From Dugong dugon (lineage: Eukaryota > Chordata > Mammalia > Sirenia > Dugongidae): DNA of 64,000 bases. The notes under the pieces are model-generated. The model saw only the letters and a list, made by a program, of their open reading frames with translations. It had not been told where the DNA came from and ran no database searches. The translations under genes were made by a program, and so were the position numbers. Shown one piece after another: positions 1-12,346 of the stretch (positions within the stretch are counted from its first letter, which is position 1; each line of letters opens with the position of its first letter). Location: the NCBI GenBank assembly GCA_030035585.1, contig CM057471.1, positions 95,357,819 through 95,421,818 on the forward strand, given 5' to 3'.

Positions 1-108
1 AGAGAGATTACAAGACTCTCAGAGGATTGAAACATCCCCTCTTAGCTCCTAGGCAGTGGCACAGGAGAGGTGGCCTGTTGGTGGTTAGGTAGAGAGAGAG
101 GGTTAGAA

Positions 109-1427
109 TTGTTGTTGTTAGGTGCTATAGAGTCAGTTCCAATTCATACCACCCTATACACAACAGAACAAAACTTTGCCCAGACCTGCGCCATCCTCAC
201 AATTGTAGCTATGTTTGAGCCTATTGTTGTAGCCACTGTGTCAATCCATCTTGTTGAGGGTCTTCCTCTTTTTCACTGACCTTTTATGAAGCATGATCTC
301 CTTCTCCAGAGACTGGTCCCTCCTGATAACATGTCCAAAATACATGAGATGAAGTCTTGCCATTCTTGCTTCTGAGGAGCAATCTGGCTGTACTTCTTCC
401 AAAACAAATTTGTTCATTTTTCTGGCAGTCCATGGTATGTGTATTCAATAATCTTTGCCAACACCATCATTCAAAGGCACCAATTCTTTGGTCTTTCTTA
501 TTCATCGTCCAGCTTTCACATTCACATGAGATTGAAAATACCATGGCTTGGGTCAGGCTCACCTTAGTCCCCAAAATGAAATATTTGCTTTTTAACACTT
601 AAAAGAGTTTTTTTGCAGCATATTTGCCCAATGTGATCTGTCATTTGTTTTCTTGAATGCTGCTTCCATGGGCATTGATTGTGGATCCAAGTAAAATGAA
701 ATCCTTGACAACTTCAATCTGTTCTCCTTTACTCCATTTATCATGATGTTGCTTATTGGTCCAGTTTTGAGGATTTCTGTTTATTTATGCTAGGTGTAAT
801 CTATACTGAAGGCTGTAGTCTTTGATCTTCATCAGTAAGTGCTTCAAGACCTCTTCACTTTCGGTAAGAAAGGTTCTGTCCTCTGCATATCACAGATTGT
901 TAACGAGAATTCCTCCAATCCTGATGCTGCATTCTTCTTCATATAGTCCAGCTTCTTTGAATGTTTGCTCAGCATAAAGATTGACTAAGTACGGTGAAAG
1001 GATACAACCCTGACTCACAGGGTTGATTTTAAACCATGCAGTATCCCCTTGTTCTGTTTGAACAACTGCCTCTTGGTCTATGTACAGCTTCCTTATGAGC
1101 ACAATTAAGTGTTCTGGAATTCTGAGTCTTCATAATGCTATCCATAATTTATTATGATCCACACAGTCGAATGCCTCTGCATAGTCAATAAAACACAGGT
1201 AAACATCTTTCTGATATTCTCTGCTTTCAGCCAAGATGCATCTGACATCAGCAGTGATATCCCTAGGTCTATGTCTTCTTCTGAATCTGGCTTGAATTTC
1301 AACTTCTCTGATTATTTGCTCAGCATGGTGAAAGGATACGACCCTGAAGCACACTTTTCCTTATTTTAAACCACTCAGGATCCCCTTGCTCTGTTTGAAC
1401 GACTGCCTCTTGGTATATGTACAGGAT
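109..1427 (-). mobile_element. RTE (BovB-like) LINE, 3' half, broken
   Basis: A defective LINE of the RTE clade read on the minus strand, with its 3' end at the left. The left edge carries the typical RTE/AfroSINE terminal segment (a GTTGTTGTTAGGTGC-type start). Reverse-transcriptase peptides are visible: 890-1102 holds GCILSPYLVNLYAE, matching the RT block that precedes the catalytic loop, and 1130-1354 holds FIDYAEAFDCVDHNKLW, matching the RT block with the first catalytic Asp. The frame is broken between them. From about 1305 the sequence jumps back and repeats the 945-1089 segment in the same orientation, so the right edge is a second RTE piece and not a simple continuation. No activity is expected. 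Subfamily name not asserted. Confidence 0.88.
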
Positions 1428-1942
1428 GGGCAAATCTGCTGCAAAGGACCTCTTTAAAGTGTTAAAAAGTAAAGTATTAAATGATGCAGGAAGCATTTAA
1501 AGATGATGGAAGCAATACACAGAGTGTACCAAAAAGAATTGGTCAATGTTCAACCATTTCAGGAGTTGGCATCTGATCAAGAACCGATGGTATTGAAGGA
1601 AGAAATCCAAACTGCACTGAAGGCTTTGGTGAAAAAAAAAGGCTTCAGGAATTGATGGAATGCCAACTGAGGTGTTTCAACAAACAGATGCAATGCTGGA
1701 AGTGCTCGTCTATGCCAAGAAATTTAGAAGACAGCTACCTGGCCAACCAACTGGAGTCGATACATATTTGTGCCCATTCCAAAGAAAGGTGATCCAACAG
1801 AATGTGGAAATTATCAAACAATGTTATTAATATCACATGCAAGTAAAATTTTGCTGAAGATAATTCAAAAATCGTTGTAGTAGTACATTGACAGGGTACT
1901 GACAGAAATTCAAGCCGGATTCCAAAGAGGATGTGGAATGAG
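1428..1942 (+). mobile_element. RTE LINE fragments in the opposite orientation
   Basis: At 1428 the RTE sequence switches strand. About 48 bp (1428-1475) match, as reverse complement, the segment seen near 590-640. They are followed directly by RTE sense sequence from upstream in the element: the pre-RT and early RT region, with peptide fragments such as ELPEIQAGFQRGCG near 1905-1942. With 109-1427 this makes a head-to-head arrangement of at least four RTE pieces. Frames are broken throughout. Confidence 0.82.
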
Positions 1943-2562
1943 TGTGAGTCAGCAAGCCCAAACTTCTCTCTCCTGTATGATGTGGAAACATTCAGAAGCT
2001 CTCACATGCCCTGGAGGGGAAGCTGAAAGCTAAGTCCAGAGGAGTGGAACTATCATGGGGCTGTGGTGGTGAAGCAGAAATGACTGAGAAGATTCTTCAA
2101 TACCAGTCAAGAGTACCTGCCAGGAGCATTAGGGAGTAAAGCTGAAAGTCTGAGCATTTAATCAGAGATTGAGTTATCTGAAAGAGATTGTTTAAACCAG
2201 AGGAGACTAAGATACACTGAATTGATTTAGTTCCCAGCTCATCCACCCCTGCTCTGTGGAGTAGGAACTCTGATAAAGGCTACATCAGTTACAGAAAATA
2301 AAGAAACTCCATTATTTATGTCAAATGTATGTAATATTTTTGATCCTACATATTTAGTTGACTTTTACTAGTAGCATATGGATGAGTTGCCTTATATCAT
2401 TCTTTTTACCCTTAAAATGTATTTCTGTCTGCAATATTTTGATAAGGCAAGAAAAATGAACTATTATAAACTTGATTTTGTTTTAAAAGCATTAATATGG
2501 AGTTGAGGGACACAATATTTCAGAGACTTGAAACAACACTGAATATCCTGCAGGGAAGGGTA
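1943..2562. other. Unassigned stretch beside the RTE cluster
   Basis: Starts where RTE similarity stops, with a purine-rich segment (1960-2230) and then AT-rich DNA. No coding frame or family recognised. It may hold an LTR fragment too old to name by eye. Confidence 0.35.
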
Positions 2563-2750
2563 TAACCAGTTCCTATCAAGCTGATTCTGACTCATGGTGA
2601 CCTCGTGTATCACAACAGAAATGTGCTCCATAGGGTTTTCAATGGCTGAATTTTTGGAAGTAGATGACTGAGACTGTCTTCCAAGGTGCCTCTGGGTGGA
2701 TTTGAACCTCCAATCTTTCAGTTACAGCCGGGTACATAACCATTTGCACT
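2563..2750 (-). mobile_element. AfroSINE, long type
   Basis: A tRNA-derived SINE on the minus strand. The left end has the CCAGTT...GACTCATGG 3' module; the right end has the tRNA-like promoter region (GGGTGGATTTGAACCTCCAA, an inverted B box). About 190 bp with the extra central segment of the longer AfroSINE type. Confidence 0.85.
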
Positions 2751-3060
2751 TATTTGAATTTCCCAGTGATTCAAAATAGAGAAGAAAGGGAGACAGCATA
2801 CCTTCTCCTAGTCTAAATTCATTTATCTAGGAATTCAATATCATAGCCTAATTCTAGGAAAGATCTAGAAACATTCTCTATTGGTCTGATTAGATGTCAC
2901 AAAACGGATGAACTAAAATCCATACTGCTTAATAACAGAACTTTGGGTTCTTATTTACTCTTGCTTCATAAGCAATTTTAACAAGTCTAGTTATCTGATT
3001 TCTAAGCCAACAATAGATTAGAAGACATCAGTGGAATCGAAGAAGATATGGAGAGGTCAA
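2751..3060. other. Unassigned AT-rich stretch
   Basis: No coding frame, RNA gene or repeat recognised in this 310-bp interval. Confidence 0.3.
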
Positions 3061-3344
3061 GCTCCCTGAAAGCAGTCCTGTGACAGCTGACAATCTGATA
3101 GGAAGATAGAAGAGAAAGCCTTATAACTATATATACTGAAATATTTATGAATGAGCAGATATGATGCCTGGGACATGCTTCGAATAATACAGGAGTGGTA
3201 ATGAGTGGGTGGGGTATAGACGAAATGAGATAGGCTGTGAGTTGATAATTGTTGAGCTGAGTAGCAGGTTTGTGGGGATTCCTTAAACCACTCTGTTAGA
3301 CTTTGTATATGTTTGAAATTTTTCATAGGAAATAATGAATAAAA
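3061..3344 (+). mobile_element. Old L1 (L1M) 3' end
   Basis: The stretch ending TTTGTATATGTTTGAAATTT followed by an AATAAA-like A-rich tail is the standard end of mammalian L1M 3' UTRs. The A-rich tail at 3331-3350 is where the younger L1 at 3358 inserted, a usual L1 endonuclease target. Confidence 0.6.
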
Positions 3345-4331
3345 AAAGGACATAATAAACTTCTGGCCAAAATGGCAGCTTATTTAGACATACCATGCCA
3401 TACCTCTATAGCAAAGACCCGAGAAACTGAGTGAAACAGATACAGAGGACAACGCTGAGAATCAAATGAAAGGATAAAGAACTAGAATGAACACCGATTG
3501 GATGAAGAAACTGACTGAAAATAGTGAACAAAAAGAGATGGAGCAGAGGTGCCCTGCCAGCCAACCTGACACAGCATGGTCATTTTGAGACAAAGACAGC
3601 AGCAATCATGGGTGAGGAGCACAGAGGACAACTTCATGGAATTCCCAACAGGACACAGAGTAACTGTATAGACATACTTAGAGTGAAATAAGGTCCCAAT
3701 TGCTGGCTGCAGCCGATGGGAAGAGCCCAGGCACTCTTACCTGGTGACCAGAGGAGCACACTCCCCCTTCTCCCACCCTCCTGGTTTGTAATATTTTGAT
3801 AAGGCAAATGCATCTGATGGCAGCTGCCTCCCCCTCTGCCTGCCACTTATCCCTACCTCCTTGCCAGCAAGAGGTAGCGAGTGCTCAATTGCACACATGC
3901 CAGCCCACCACTCACACCCTCCCACCGCCATGCAAGAGGTGGCAGCAGCATAACTGTGCACATACCTGCCTGCCTCTCATCCCCCATCTGGTGAGGAGGC
4001 AGCAACCATGCCCCCATTAACCTGTCACCCCACCCTCTTGGCAAGTGTTAATGCCTGCTCCTGTGCCACAGTAGCAATGACAGATGGTGGCCAACACCAT
4101 CCCAACCCGCCCTTGGCTGCCCCACAAGACCAGCAAACAGAGAGCTGTACTCACACATTTAGCCACTACCCCACCTACCCAGAGATAGGTGGAGAGCCCT
4201 CCAGTACAGCCAGACTAGCAATCAGAGTGGCATGCTCATCCTGCCTGCCTGGATACATCAAAACAAAACAACAAAAAATCAGGATGCAGCAAACAAACAT
4301 ACAATTAATAAATAAATATAATAACACCTTC

Positions 4332-5345
4332 ATGCCTTGGAAACAACAGAGAATATCAAATCACCTAAAGAAGCAAGATAAGATGGCTCCAGCAAGTGAC
4401 CAAAATAAAAAACCAGGAAACTTCCCTGAGGAAGAAATGGTAATGGAACTACCTGACAAAGAATTCAGAAGACTTATATATAGGGTCCTCCAAGAGGTCA
4501 AGAAAGAGATCAAGGAAAGCACAGACAAAATCAAGGAAAACAGACAAAACTCTAGAAGAATCCAGGAAAACAGTACAAGAACAAACTGAGAAAATACATA
4601 GACAATTAGAAACCCATGCAAAACAGTAATTAGAAATCCAGAAGATTAACAATAAAATTTCAGAAATAGATAACACTTTGGAAGGACAAAGGAATAGAAT
4701 TGAAGCAATGAAAGACAGAATAAGTGAAACAGAAGATAAATACCTTTATACCGATCTGCTAGAGGAACAACCAGAAAAAAGAATGAAGAAAAATGAAGAA
4801 ACCCTAAGAGTTATGTGGAACACTATCAAGAGGAATAATTTATGCACGATCGGAATTCCAGAACAAGAAGAGACAAATAAAAACACAGAGAAAAATTTGA
4901 AAATTTACTGGCAGAAAATTTCCCTAATACCACAAAAGATGAGAAGATATCCATCCAAGAAGCTCAACAAATCCTAAATAGGATAGACCCCAAAAGAAAA
5001 TAACCAAGATATATTATACTCAAACTTTCCAAAACCATAGACAGAGAGAATCCTGACAGCAGGTTGGTAAAAACGAAATGTTACCTACAAAGGGAAACTG
5101 GTAAGACTAAGCTCTGATTTCTTGACAGAAATCATGCAGGCAAGAAGGCAACAGGATGACATGTATAAAACCCTGAAAGAAAAAAATTGCCAACCAAGTA
5201 TCTAGTAAAATTGTCCCTCAAATACAATGAAATTAGGACATTTCCAGATAAATAGAAATTAAGGGAATTCATAAAAACCAGACCAATCTTACAAGAAATG
5301 CTAAAAGGAGTCCTTTGGACAGAGAACTGTCAACATCTGTCAACA
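4332..5345 (+). pseudogene. L1 ORF1 remnant (L1 #1)
   Basis: ORF1p is the L1 RNA-binding trimeric chaperone. The start at 4332 (MPWKQQ...) is in the open frame that continues to 4589, with the acidic N-terminal segment EEEMVMELPDKEFRRLIYRV and a coiled-coil-like KEIKESTDKIKENRQN run. A stop ends that frame. The next piece, 4678-4977, holds more coiled coil and the RRM-type start MWNTIKRNNLCTIGIPEQEE. The C-terminal domain follows in broken frames to about 5345, with SLRLSSDFLTEIMQARRQQD-like codons near 5100-5160. At least three breaks; no functional protein expected. Confidence 0.85.
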
Positions 5346-5754
5346 ACCTGAGATTAAGACACATCACAACATCCTTCAAAAACCAACCCAGATAAATAAT
5401 TTTCAAAAATAAAGTAAAGCTATGAGACTGAAAATAGGGAACCAGAGATATAAATCTGTAAATGATGACAAGTTGAAAACAAACAGAGGGAGTAAAAAGT
5501 GTAGTTCCAGAACTTCCATATGGAGAGGAAGTCAAGGTGATATCAAGATAGAACAGATTGTTTTAAATTTAGGAAGATAAAAGTAAATTTCAGGGTAACA
5601 ACAAAGAAAATTAATAAAGAATCTCACCAAAAGAAAAAAGAAAAAAATTATAAAGACTTAGTAAACACAGTCAACAGCAACAAAGGAAATGAAAATTCAT
5701 GAACAAAAAGAGCTCAGCACAGAAAAGCATACAGAGCAAAGAAATCATCAGCAC

Positions 5755-5785
<31 letters not shown>

Positions 5786-5794
5786 ACACACACA
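5755..5794. repeat. (CA)n microsatellite in the L1 inter-ORF spacer
   Basis: About 20 CA units with one TA interruption, 15 bp upstream of the ORF2 start of L1 #1. The matching position of the second L1 (45325-45344) is a pure run of 20 A. Confidence 0.97.
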
Positions 5795-5916
5795 AAATGC
5801 ACAACAAAATGACAGCAGTAAATTCATGTCTATCAATAATTACGCTGAATGTAAATGAATTAAATGCACCAGTCAAATGACAGGAAGAGGTAGAATGGAT
5901 AAGAAAACATGACCCA

Positions 5917-6411
5917 CGTCTTAGTTATCTAGTGCTGCTATAACAGAAATACCATAAGCGGATGGCTTTAACAAAGAGAAATTTATTTTCTCACAGTTCA
6001 GGAGGCTAGAAGTCTGAATTCAGAGTGCCGGCACTAGGGGAAGGTTTTCTCTCTCTGTCAGCTCTGGGGAATGTTCCTTGTCATCAATATTTCCCTGGTC
6101 AGAGAGCTTCTCAGCACAGGGACCCCGGGTCCAAAAGATGTGCTATTTTCCTGGCTCTTGTTTCTTGGTGGCATGAGGTTCCCATGTCTCTCTGCTTGCT
6201 GCTTGACACAACCCAATCTTGTAGATTGAGTCCTGCCTCATTAACATAACAGCTGCTAATCCCACGTCATTAATATCATAGAGGTAGGATCTACAGCACA
6301 TAAGAAAATCACATCAGATGACAAAATGATGGGCAATCACACAGTACTGGGAATCATGGCCTAGCCAAGTTGACACACATTTTTTTGGGGGACACAATTC
6401 AATCCATAACA
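5917..6411 (-). mobile_element. ERVL-MaLR solo LTR (afrotherian type) inside L1
   Basis: A 495-bp solo LTR read on the minus strand. Its right end, GACACAATTCAATCCATAACA, is the inverted start of a MaLR LTR, and the AAATTTATT motif near the left marks the poly(A) region. The 5-bp repeat ACCCA flanks it (5912-5916, 6412-6416), and removing it restores an uninterrupted L1 endonuclease-coding context. A close relative is at 54396-54921. Fossil; no internal region remains. Confidence 0.88.
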
Positions 6412-9400
6412 ACCCATCAATATGCTGCCTACAAGAGACACACCTTAGACACAAATATAAAAATAAGCTAAAAATCAGAGGTTGGAAAAAAAAATGAAGC
6501 AAACAGCAACCAAAAAAGAGGAGGAGTGGCAATATTAATATCTGATAAAATAGACTTTAAGGCAAAAACCTGCACAAGAGACAAGGAGGGACATTATATA
6601 ATGATTAAAGGGTCACTCCAACCACAGTACATAACCATAATAAATATCTATGCACCCAACGAAAGAGCTCCAAAATACATAAAACAAACTTTAACAGAAT
6701 TGAAAAGAGAAATAGACAACTCCATAATAATAGTAGGAGAGTTTAACACACCACTTTTGATGAACAGAACAACTAGAAAGAAACTCAACAAAGATATAGA
6801 AAATCTAAACAACACAATCAACCAACTTGATCTCATAAACATACACAGAACACTCCACTCAACAGCAGCACAGTACACATTCTTTTCCAACTCACATGAA
6901 TCACTCTCCAGAATAGACCATATGTTGGTTCACAAAGCAAGCTTCAATAAATTCAAAAACACTGAAATAATACAAAGCATCTTCTCAGATCACAATGCTA
7001 TAAAATTAGAAATCAATAACAGGAAGAACAAGGAAAAAAATAAAATACATGGAAACTGCATAACACCCTGCTTAAAAACCACTGGGTAATAGAAGAAGTA
7101 AAAAATGAAATAAAATAATTCCTAGAATCAAATGAGAACAAAAACACAACATACCAAAACCTTTGGGACAGAGCAAAAGCAGTACTCAGAGGTAAATTCA
7201 TACAATAAATGCACACATCAAAAAGGAAAAGCCAAAATCAACACCTTAACTCTACAACTCCAACAAATAGAAAAAGAGCAGAAAAAAAGCCCACAGTCAC
7301 CAGAAGAAAGAAAATAATAAAGATCAGAGCAGAAATAAATGAAACAGAAAAACAATAGAAGGAATTAACAAGACTAGAAGTTGGTTCTTTGAAAGGACTG
7401 ACAAAATTGACAAACTACTGGCAAATTAACAAAGAAAAAGAAGAAGAAGCATATAACACAAATAAGAAATGAGATGGGTGACATTACAACAGAACCAACT
7501 GAAATAAAAAGGATAATTACAGGATACTATGAAGAACTGTACTCCAACAAGTTTGAAAACCTAGAATAAATGGACAAATTTCTAGAAACACACTACCTAC
7601 CTAAACTAACACAAACTAAGGTAGCAAATTTGCACAGACTTATAACAAAAGAAGAAATTGAAGTGGTAAAAACAAAACAAAACAAAACTCCTTCACCCCC
7701 GCCCCCCCCCCCAAAAAAAAAGTCCTGGCCCAGACAGCTTCACTGGGGAATTCTCCACACTTCAGAGAAGAGCTGACACCAATTCTACTCAAACTATTTC
7801 AGAAAAGAGAAAAGGGTGGAATACCCCTGAATTCATTCTATGAAGCAAGCATAACCCTGATACTAAATCTAGGCAAAGACACCACTAAAAAAGAAAATTA
7901 TACACCAATATCCCTCATGAATATAGACACAAAAATTCTCAAAATTCTAGCCAGGATAATATAACCACATATCAAAAAATAATTCATGATGACCAAGTGG
8001 AATTCATAGCAGGTATGCAAGGATGGCTCAACATTGGAAAATCAATCAATGTAATTCACCACATAAATAAAACAAAGGACAAGAATCACATGATTATCTC
8101 AATCAATGCAGAAAAGGCATTTGATAAAGTCCAACACCTATTCCTGATAAAAACTCTCAGCAAAATAGGAATAGAAGGGAAATTCCTCAACACAATTAAG
8201 AACTTATATACAAAACCAGCAGCCAACATTATTCTCCAAGGAGAGAGACTGAAAGCATTCCCCTTAAGAATGGGAACCAGATGAGGATGCCCTTTATCAC
8301 CACTCTTATTTAGTATTGTACTGGAAGTCCTACCCAGAGCAATAAGGCAAGAAAGGGAAATAAAAGACACCCAAATTGGTAAGGAAGAAATAAAATTATC
8401 TCTATTTCCAGATGATATGGTCCTATACACAGAAAATCCCAGAGATTCTATAAGAAAGCTACTGAAACTATTAGAAGGATTCAGCAAAGTGGCAGGGTAT
8501 AAAATCAACATACAAAAACCAGTTGGCTTCCTATACACTAACAAAGAGAACTCCAAAAATGAAATCAGGAAAACAATACCATTTACAATAGCCCCCCAAA
8601 AGATAAAAGACTTAGGAATAAACCTAACCAGTGATGTAAGAGACTTAACCAAAAACAAAACAAAACTACAAAACACTACTGCAAGAAACCAAAAGAGACC
8701 TACATAAATGGAAGAACATACCATGCTCAGGGATAGGAAGACTTAACATTGTGAAAATGTCAATACTATCCAAAGCAATCTATAGATATGATGCAATCCC
8801 AATCCAGATTCCATCAACATTCTTTAAAGATGTGGAAAAACTAAACATCAGCTTTATATGGAAAAGAAAGAGACCTCGGATAAGCAAAGCCCTACTGAAG
8901 AAGAAGAACAAAGTAGAAAGCCTCACACTTCTGATCTCAGAACCTAGTGTACAGCCAAGGTAGTCAAAATAGCCTGGTACTGGCACAATGACAGACACAT
9001 AGACCAATGGAACAGAAGTGAGAACCCCGAAGTAAATCCATCCACTTATGGACAGATAATCTTTGACAAGGGCTGAAATCCATTAAATGGGGAAGAGAGT
9101 CTCTTTAACAAATGGTGCAGGCAAAACTGGATATCTGTTTGCAAAAAAATGAAACAGGATCCATACCTCACACCATGTACAAAAACTAACTCAAGATGGA
9201 TCAAAGACCTAAATATAAAACCTAAAACTAAAAAAAAAAAAAAGATCGTGGAAGAAAAGATAGGGGCAAACCTAGGGGCCCTAATTTATGGCATAGACTA
9301 TCATACATAACTAAAAATGCACAAACAGCAGAAGATAAACTAGACTACTGGGATCTCCTAAAAATTAAACACTTACGTGCATCAAAAGACTTCTCCAAAA

Positions 9401-9612
9401 GAGTAAAAAGAGAACCTACGGACTGGGAAAAAATTTTTGGCAATGACATATCTGACAAGGGACTAATCTCTCATATACAGAAAACTCCTACACCTCAACA
9501 TCAAAAAGACACACAGTCCAATTAAAAAATGGACAAAGGACATGATCAGACACTTCACCAAAGAAGACATTCAGGCAGCCAAAAAACACATGAAGAGATG
9601 CTCGCCATCATT

Positions 9613-9776
9613 GAACCCTCCCCCCCCCCCCCCGCCAAGAAAAACCAAACCTATTGCCGTTGTGTCGTTTCTGAACCAGAATGACCCTATAGGACAGAGT
9701 AGAAGTGCCCCATAGGGTTTCCAACAAGTGGCTGGTGGATTTGAACTGCTGATCTTTTGGTTAGCAGGCAATCTTC
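9613..9776 (-). mobile_element. AfroSINE, short type, inside L1 #1
   Basis: A minus-strand AfroSINE with the 3' module CATTGCCGTTGTGTCG-like at left and the tRNA-like part at right (GGATTTGAACTGCTGATC). The near-perfect repeat RCCATCATT flanks it (9604-9612, 9777-9785). A run of about 15 C at 9619-9633 lies at its tail edge. The right end lacks the final tRNA-like bases. Confidence 0.85.
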
Positions 9777-9792
9777 ACCATCATTAGCCATT

Positions 9793-10562
9793 TAAAAAAC
9801 TAGTTGCCGAGAATGAAGAAAACCAAAGACACAAGGGAAAGATTAGCCCAAGTGACTAATGAACCACAAGTACTACAGCCTCCACCAGACTGAGTCCCGC
9901 ACAACTAGATGGTGCCCGGCTACCACCACTGACTGCTCTGACAGGGATCACAATAGAGGATTCTCGGACAGAGCTGGAGAAAAATGTAGAACAAAATTCT
10001 AACTCTCACACACACATACACACACACAAAAGACCAGACTTACTGGTCTGACAGGGACTTGAGAAACCCTGAGAGCGTGGCCCCCGGACACCTTTTTAGC
10101 TCAGTAATGAAGTCACTCCTGAGGTTCACCCTTCAGCCAAAGATTAGACAACCCATAAAACAAAATGAGACTAAATGGGCACACCAGCCCAGGGGCAAGG
10201 TTGAGAAGGCAGGAGGCGACAGGAAAGCTGGTAATAGGGAAACCAAGGTCAAGAAGGGGAGAGTGTTGACATGTCATGGGGTTGGCAACCAATGTCACAA
10301 AACAATATGTGTGCTAATTGTTCAATGAGAAACTAGTTTGCTCTGTAAACCTTCATCTAAAGTAGAATAAAAAAATTCATTAAAAAAGTCCATTAAAAAA
10401 AAAAACAAAAAACCATTGCCGTCATATTAATTCCAACTCATAGTGACCCTATAGGACAGAGAAGAACTTCCCCATAGGGTTGCCAAGGAGCAGCCGGTAG
10501 ATTGAACTGCCAATATTTTGGTTAGCAGCCAAGCTCTTAGCCACTGTGCCACCAGGGCTCCC
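9793..10562 (+). mobile_element. 5'-truncated L1 tail plus AfroSINE, nested in L1 #1
   Basis: A 3' UTR piece of the same L1 lineage (9793 to about 10395), starting at the GAATGAAGAAAACCAAAG block and ending in an A-rich tail. It holds a small CA repeat (10003-10029). An AfroSINE sits in that tail at about 10396-10562 on the minus strand. The 10-bp repeat ATTAGCCATT flanks the whole block (9783-9792, 10563-10572), so the truncated L1 inserted first and the SINE landed in its tail. Confidence 0.85.
10396..10562 (-). mobile_element. AfroSINE, short type, in the nested L1 tail
   Basis: Minus-strand AfroSINE with a near-complete tRNA-like end (CCACTGTGCCACCAGGGCTC) at the right. It begins in the A-rich tail of the truncated L1. 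Confidence 0.88.
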
Positions 10563-12346
10563 ATTAGCCATTAGAGAGATACAAATCAAAACAATGAGAT
10601 CTCATCTCACCCAGGCAATAATGGCAATGATCAAAAAAATGAAACAAAAACAGAAAACAACAAATGCTGGAGAGAGTGTAGGGAGATTGTAACTATTATA
10701 CACTGCTGGTGGGATAGTAGAATGGTACGACCACTGTGGAAAACGGTATGCTGCTTCCTTAAAAAGTTTGCAATAGAGATACCATATGATCTGGCAATCC
10801 TACTACTAGGTATATATCCTAGAGAATTAAGAGCTGTCACACGAATAGATACATGCACACTCATGTTCATTACAATAGCAAAAAGATGGAAACGACCTAA
10901 GTGCCCATCAGCGAAGGAATAAATGAACTATGGCACATACACACAATGGAATACTATGCAACGTTAAAGAATAATAATGAATCCACAAAACATCTCACAA
11001 CATGGATGAACCTGGAGAACGTTATGTTGAGTGAAATAAGTGAATCATAAAAGGACAAATATTGTATGAGACCTCTATTATAAAAAGTCATAAAAAGGTT
11101 TACACATAGAAAGAAACATTCTTTGATGGTTACCAGGAACAGGAGGAGGAGGGAGGGAAAATCACTAACTATATAGCAGACAAATATTAACTTGGGTGAA
11201 GGGAAAGGCAATACACAATAAGGGGGATGTCAGCACAACATGACCAAGGCAAAGGAAGACACTGGTAGGTATTCAAGAGTAAAAGGCAACAACGGTAAAT
11301 ACTATTACACACACAATTCTGTGATAACAGTAAAAACAAGCAATAACTTATCAGTGGATACATAGGCTGATATGTAAGCTGAACAGGTTTGGGATGGTTT
11401 ATGGGAGTATGCTCGGGAGCATACATAGGTTTGGCAGAGGATATCTCTACGTACGTATTTGTATGTGCTGCAAGATATCCATGTATATAGTAGAGCACAA
11501 AGTAGGGGGCAAAGTTATGAAAACTCCTTAGCCATAATCTAACAACTTGAGGGACTGAGTCACTAGCCTTGAGGGCTTAGGATCACAGTCTTGGGAGACA
11601 TCTAGGTCAGTTGACATAACATAGTCTGCAAGGATAATTTTCTACATCGTACGTTGGTGAGTAATGACTGGGATCTTAGAAACATACGAATGGCCATCTA
11701 AGATACAACTATCTGTCTCTTCCTGTCTGGTTCAAAGAAGAGTGAAGAAAATCAAAGACTCAAGGAAACAATTAGCCCAAAGGACTAATGGACCACATGA
11801 ACCACAGCCTCCATTAGCCTGAGACCAGAAGAACCCGATGGTGCCTGGCTACCACTACTGACCGCTCAGATTGGGGATCACAATAGAAGGTCCTGGACAG
11901 AGTGGGAAAAAAATGTACAAAAAAATTCAAATTCACAAAAAAGACCAGACTAACTGGTGGAACCCCCGAGACTATAGCCCTGAATGCCCTTCAAACCTGG
12001 AACTGAGCTCACTGCTGGAGATCACCTTTTAGCCAAACAATAAACAGGCTTATAAAGTGAGCTATAACACCCATGAGGAATGTGTTCCTCAGAACAACCA
12101 ACCATATGAGACCAAACAGGCAGCATTTGCCCACACCCAAAGTTCAGAAGGCAGGAAGGGGCAAGAAAGATGGACAAACGGAAACGGGGAACTCAGGGAG
12201 GGAGGAAGTGGGTAGAGTGCTGTCACACTGAGGGGACTGCAAATAATGTAGTGAAACAAAATGTGTATATATTATTGAATGGGAAACTAATTTGCTCTGT
12301 AAACTTTCACCCAGACCTAATAAATTTTCTTTTAAAGGACATAATA

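Larger units (their letters stand above)
5809..11083 (+). pseudogene. L1 ORF2 remnant (L1 #1), interrupted
   Basis: ORF2p is the endonuclease and reverse transcriptase of L1. The start ATG at 5809 reads MTAVNSCLSIITLNVNELNA, the APE-type endonuclease N-terminus; the LTR at 5917-6411 splits this domain. After it, 6526-7089 carries HYIMIKG, IINIYAPNE, GEFNTP (the usual GDFNTP, so the catalytic Asp is Glu here), RIDHML and SDHNAIK. The RT region includes [16 protein letters not shown] (8088-8135) and the catalytic box as LFPDDMVLY near 8401-8427, keeping both Asp but with Pro in place of Ala. The C-terminal region is split by the nested SINE, L1 and SINE insertions, resumes at 10573 (RYKSKQ-like) and runs to the stop codon TAA at 11081-11083. 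Many stops and frameshifts. Confidence 0.88.
3358..12333 (+). mobile_element. Full-length defective L1 with nested insertions
   Basis: A complete-length L1 on the plus strand. The 5' end begins CTTCTGGCCAAAATGGCAGC; the CCAAAATGGC core at 3367-3376 is a YY1-type motif at the place where mammalian L1 promoters carry one. The order is 5' UTR (about 3358-4331), ORF1 remnant (4332-5345), a CA-repeat inter-ORF spacer, ORF2 remnant (5809-11083), 3' UTR with a purine-rich tract at 11141-11160, and a short A/T-rich end. A 13-bp direct repeat AAAGGACATAATA flanks it (3345-3357 and 12334-12346), so both ends are original. Later insertions are a MaLR solo LTR (5917-6411), an AfroSINE (9613-9776) and a truncated L1 plus AfroSINE (9793-10562). 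Both ORFs have several stops and frameshifts. L1 insertion bias explains its position in the tail of an older L1. Confidence 0.93.

Noticed and set aside
8086-8724. A 212-codon minus-strand frame
   Set aside because: It is the antisense shadow of the L1 #1 reverse-transcriptase region; the hydrophobic bias comes from A-rich sense code.
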